From assembly GCF_023546765.1 (NCBI RefSeq), contig NZ_CP097484.1, forward strand, positions 4,781,501 through 4,845,500: a stretch of DNA of 64,000 bases, in the 5' to 3' direction. The notes under the pieces are model-generated. The model was not told where the DNA came from and ran no database searches. It saw nothing but the letters and a program-made list of their open reading frames with translations. This document shows, piece after piece, positions 63,939-64,000 of this stretch. Within the stretch, counting starts at the first letter, position 1; each line of letters starts with the position of its first letter. Position numbers and translations under genes: made by a program. Source of the stretch: Methylobacterium tardum. Its GTDB lineage: Bacteria; Pseudomonadota; Alphaproteobacteria; Rhizobiales; Beijerinckiaceae.

Positions 63939-64000
63939 TCTCGGACGCCAAAATTGGCGGATATTACGTTCTATTTACGGAATTATGAAAGAATTACACG

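Overview
The window is a stretch of chromosome from a high-GC alphaproteobacterium, most likely Methylobacterium or a close relative in the Rhizobiales. The evidence is GC-rich coding sequence with strong third-position bias, a hopanoid C-2 methylase (HpnP), a gdx-type guanidinium exporter, TolB/TPR-type adenylate cyclases, and dispersed palindromic intergenic repeats of the kind common in this order. The genus is an inference. I see no plasmid, phage, CRISPR array, transposase or secondary-metabolite cluster.

Layout. 1-4400: the tail of an OprB-like porin, lipB, a lone FliN/SpoA-domain protein, tRNA-Leu(GAG), and then a visibly AT-richer patch with an adenylate cyclase and a degenerate DUF1127-like gene. 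4400-16100: an OPT transporter, a DEAD-box helicase, several small secreted or stress proteins, a YciA-like thioesterase convergent with sodC, two rRNA methyltransferases (TlyA and RlmD-like) in an ATGA-coupled pair, CorA, a chemoreceptor and gdx. 16100-29100: a B12-radical SAM protein, an acyl-CoA dehydrogenase/crotonase/SDR operon, tsaC, wrbA with a divergent LysR gene, a Gre-family factor, a methyltransferase, acuI, and an SleB-type cell-wall hydrolase. 29300-39500: the rplJ-rplL-rpoB-rpoC operon on the minus strand with a clear promoter, a leader of about 400 nt, intergenic hairpins and a strong terminator. 39500-49000: hpnP, serB and miaA (divergent), a DUF3311/sodium-solute symporter/3-hydroxyisobutyrate-dehydrogenase-like operon, and the divergent cstA-ybdD pair. 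49000-64000: TerB, PhoD, CBS, rhomboid, PAS and PilZ proteins, a SCO1-like copper protein, a PRC-barrel protein, trmL, selO, a BcsL-like acetyltransferase plus flippase operon, gpmI and small unknowns.

Most of this is core housekeeping (transcription, translation, tRNA and rRNA modification, glycolysis, serine, lipoate) interleaved with membrane and stress functions. The most unusual biology is a candidate guanidine-II-like riboswitch in front of gdx. It has a hairpin with an ACGG loop that would compete with a Shine-Dalgarno-masking hairpin.

Data-quality caution. Six places in five genes (sodC, miaA, cstA, a rhomboid gene with two, and a BcsL-like gene) each need exactly one extra base, always in or beside a G or C run, to restore a full-length protein. 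This pattern points to homopolymer under-calling in the assembly rather than to five independent pseudogenes, but true frameshifts cannot be excluded from the sequence alone.
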